NCBI GenBank assembly: GCA_035527835.1
Contig: DATKZS010000217.1
Coordinates: 1 to 17,681, forward strand
Source of the DNA: DATKZS01 sp035527835 [NCBI: bacterium]
GTDB lineage: Bacteria; RBG-13-61-14
Direction of reading: 5' to 3'
DNA: 17,681 nt
How positions within the stretch are numbered: the first letter of the stretch is position 1; the number at the start of each line of letters is the position of its first letter. The translations under genes were made by a program, and so were the position numbers. The notes beneath the pieces were generated by a model. The model saw only the letters and a list, made by a program, of their open reading frames with translations, was not told where the DNA came from and did no database searches. This document shows positions 16,573 through 17,681 of the stretch, piece by piece.

Positions 16573-17512
16573 ATTCATCCGCCGCCACCGCTCCTTTGCC
16601 CTGGCGGCCCACCTCAACCCGGAAGGCGACGCCATCGGCGCAACCCTCGGACTCGCCCTCATCCTCCGCGCCATCGGCAAGCAGGCGTATGCCTTCAACG
16701 GCGACGGCGTGCCCGCCGTGCTCCGCTTCCTCCCCGGCGCAACCGGCCTCATCCGCGACGCCTCCGCCCTGCCCGCGGCCGAGGCCGTGATCGCGCTCGA
16801 CGCCGGCGACGCCGACCGCCCCGGCCCCGAGTTCAAGAAATTCATGCACGGACGGCCCGTGCTCAACATTGACCACCATCAAACCAACTCCCGCTTCGGC
16901 CAGGTCAACTGGGTGGACCCGCAAGCCAGCTCCACCGGCGAGATGATCGCCATCATGGCCCAGGCCATGGCCGCGCCCATCTCCCCGGACGCCGCCCTCT
17001 GCCTCTACACCGCAATCCTCACCGACACCGGATCGTTCCAGTTCTCCAACACCACCCCCCGGGCGCTCCGCGCCGCCGCCGACATGGTCGCCCTGGGCGC
17101 CAGCCCCGAATCGGCCGCGGACAATTATTACCACGCCCGGCCCGCCCCCCACCTCGCCCTCCTCGCGCTCACCATGGCCACCCTCGAGTTCAACCCCGGT
17201 TCCACCCGCGGCGACGTCGCCGTCACCGCCGCCATGTTCAAGCAGACCGGCACCGGGCCCGAGGCCGCCGAAGGCGTCATCAACATGATCACCGACGTGG
17301 AATCAGTAAAGGTCGCCATCCTTTTCCGCGAGACCGATCCGAACGTCTGGAAGGTGAGCCTGCGCTCGAAAGGAGCCCTCGACGTGGCCGGGCTCGCCAA
17401 CCGCCACGGCGGCGGCGGCCACAAAAACGCCGCCGGCTGCAAGCTGGAGGGAGAGCTGGGCGAGGTCAAAAAAATCATCCGGGAGGAAGTTGAAAAGCTT
17501 CTCGGAAAGTAG
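16553..17512 (+). CDS. nrnA: DHH-family phosphoesterase, NrnA-like (oligoribonuclease / pAp phosphatase)
   Basis: A 319-residue DHH/DHHA1 phosphoesterase. DHH motifs: H20-x-N-P-E-G-D26 (motif I), ALDAGDADR with D83, NIDHHQTN with DHH at 107-109, and YTAILTDTGSF with D158. The DHHA1 end has RHGGGGHKNAAG (285-295). NrnA proteins degrade 2-5 nt RNA (nanoRNA) and dephosphorylate 3'-phosphoadenosine 5'-phosphate, using Mn2+. Motif I has Glu where many relatives have Asp (NPDGD). The start is ATG at 16553 (or 16556), inside the rbfA 3' end, with GGAAGGA about 12 bases upstream; coupling to rbfA is likely. truB, often next in this operon, is not within the window. Confidence 0.93.
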   Translation: MMQQAIEFIRRHRSFALAAHLNPEGDAIGATLGLALILRAIGKQAYAFNGDGVPAVLRFLPGATGLIRDASALPAAEAVIALDAGDADRPGPEFKKFMHGRPVLNIDHHQTNSRFGQVNWVDPQASSTGEMIAIMAQAMAAPISPDAALCLYTAILTDTGSFQFSNTTPRALRAAADMVALGASPESAADNYYHARPAPHLALLALTMATLEFNPGSTRGDVAVTAAMFKQTGTGPEAAEGVINMITDVESVKVAILFRETDPNVWKVSLRSKGALDVAGLANRHGGGGHKNAAGCKLEGELGEVKKIIREEVEKLLGK

Positions 17513-17527
17513 AGTGAAGAACACTCT
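17511..17527 (+). other. Small hairpin at the nrnA stop
   Basis: AGAGTG, a 5-base loop and CACTCT, with the stop codon's last two bases in the left arm. There is no T-run, so termination here is doubtful. The rest of 17513-17681 is non-coding apart from the heptamer tract. Confidence 0.35.
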
Positions 17528-17552
17528 TGTCCAAAATAGACCGTAAGAAAAC

Positions 17553-17586
17553 CGCCAAGACGCCAAGAGCGCCAAGGACCGCCAAG
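17553..17586. repeat. CGCCAAG heptamer tract (D)
   Basis: CGCCAAG occurs at 17553, 17561, 17570 and 17580, with spacers of 1, 2 and 3 bases. A complementary CTTGGCGG is at 17649-17656 and a further GCGCCAAGC at 17671-17679. It resembles the other heptamer elements in unit length and position (a post-stop spacer), but the spacing varies and a full right arm is not seen before the window ends. Confidence 0.7.
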
Positions 17587-17681
17587 TAAATCATGATGTT
17601 TCTTCGCGGCCCGGCAAAGAACAGCTCCGGAGCGTTGGCCCCAACCGGCTTGGCGGACCGGCCGACGGGAGCGCCAAGCAA

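Noticed and set aside
17475-17681. Minus-strand hydrophobic ORF running off the window
   Set aside because: Its LAVLGALGVLAVF core is just the translated CGCCAAG tract, and its end overlaps nrnA antisense. Repeat-derived, not a supported gene.

Overview
The window is GC-rich bacterial DNA in which almost every base is coding or sits in a short spacer. It suggests an uncultivated Gram-negative-like bacterium: there is a Tat-exported glycosidase, REC-PilZ response regulators, and a rimP-nusA-infB-ylxP-rbfA-nrnA operon. Nothing here fixes the phylum. No rRNA, tRNA, CRISPR array, transposase or integrase was seen. No gene-free stretch exceeds 300 bases; the longest is 10514-10802, which holds two divergent promoters and a terminator-like leader hairpin.

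Layout. 1-1835 (+) is a 5'-truncated GH36 alpha-galactosidase. 1849-2500 (-) is an AT-richer two-gene module, a PIN-domain ribonuclease followed by a 61-residue protein, resembling a toxin-antitoxin cassette. 2542-4629 (-) is a Tat-exported GH3 beta-glucosidase. 4734-7643 (-) is a single-chain restriction-modification-like protein with an N-terminal PD-(D/E)XK motif and an N6-adenine methylase core. 7726-8901 (-) is an ABC-2 permease without an adjacent ATPase. 8999-9703 and 9812-10513 (-) are two tandem REC-PilZ response regulators, each with its own promoter candidate.

From 10687 to 17512 (+) runs a translation and RNA-metabolism operon: rimP, nusA, infB, ylxP (DUF503), rbfA and nrnA. Its leader carries a probable intrinsic terminator, consistent with attenuation at this locus. 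The usual ylxR and ylxQ genes between nusA and infB are absent.

The most unusual feature is a set of intergenic hairpins built from tandem 7-bp repeats. They lie at 8934-8992, 15678-15747 and 16081-16173, and a related heptamer tract lies at 17553-17586. The heptamer differs at each site, but the architecture (heptamer array, short loop, complementary heptamer array) is the same in the first three. The 16081-16173 copy sits exactly between a near-perfect Shine-Dalgarno sequence (16071-16079) and the TTG start of rbfA (16180). If it folds, it brings the two to a normal spacing, which would make a hairpin-bridged ribosome binding site.
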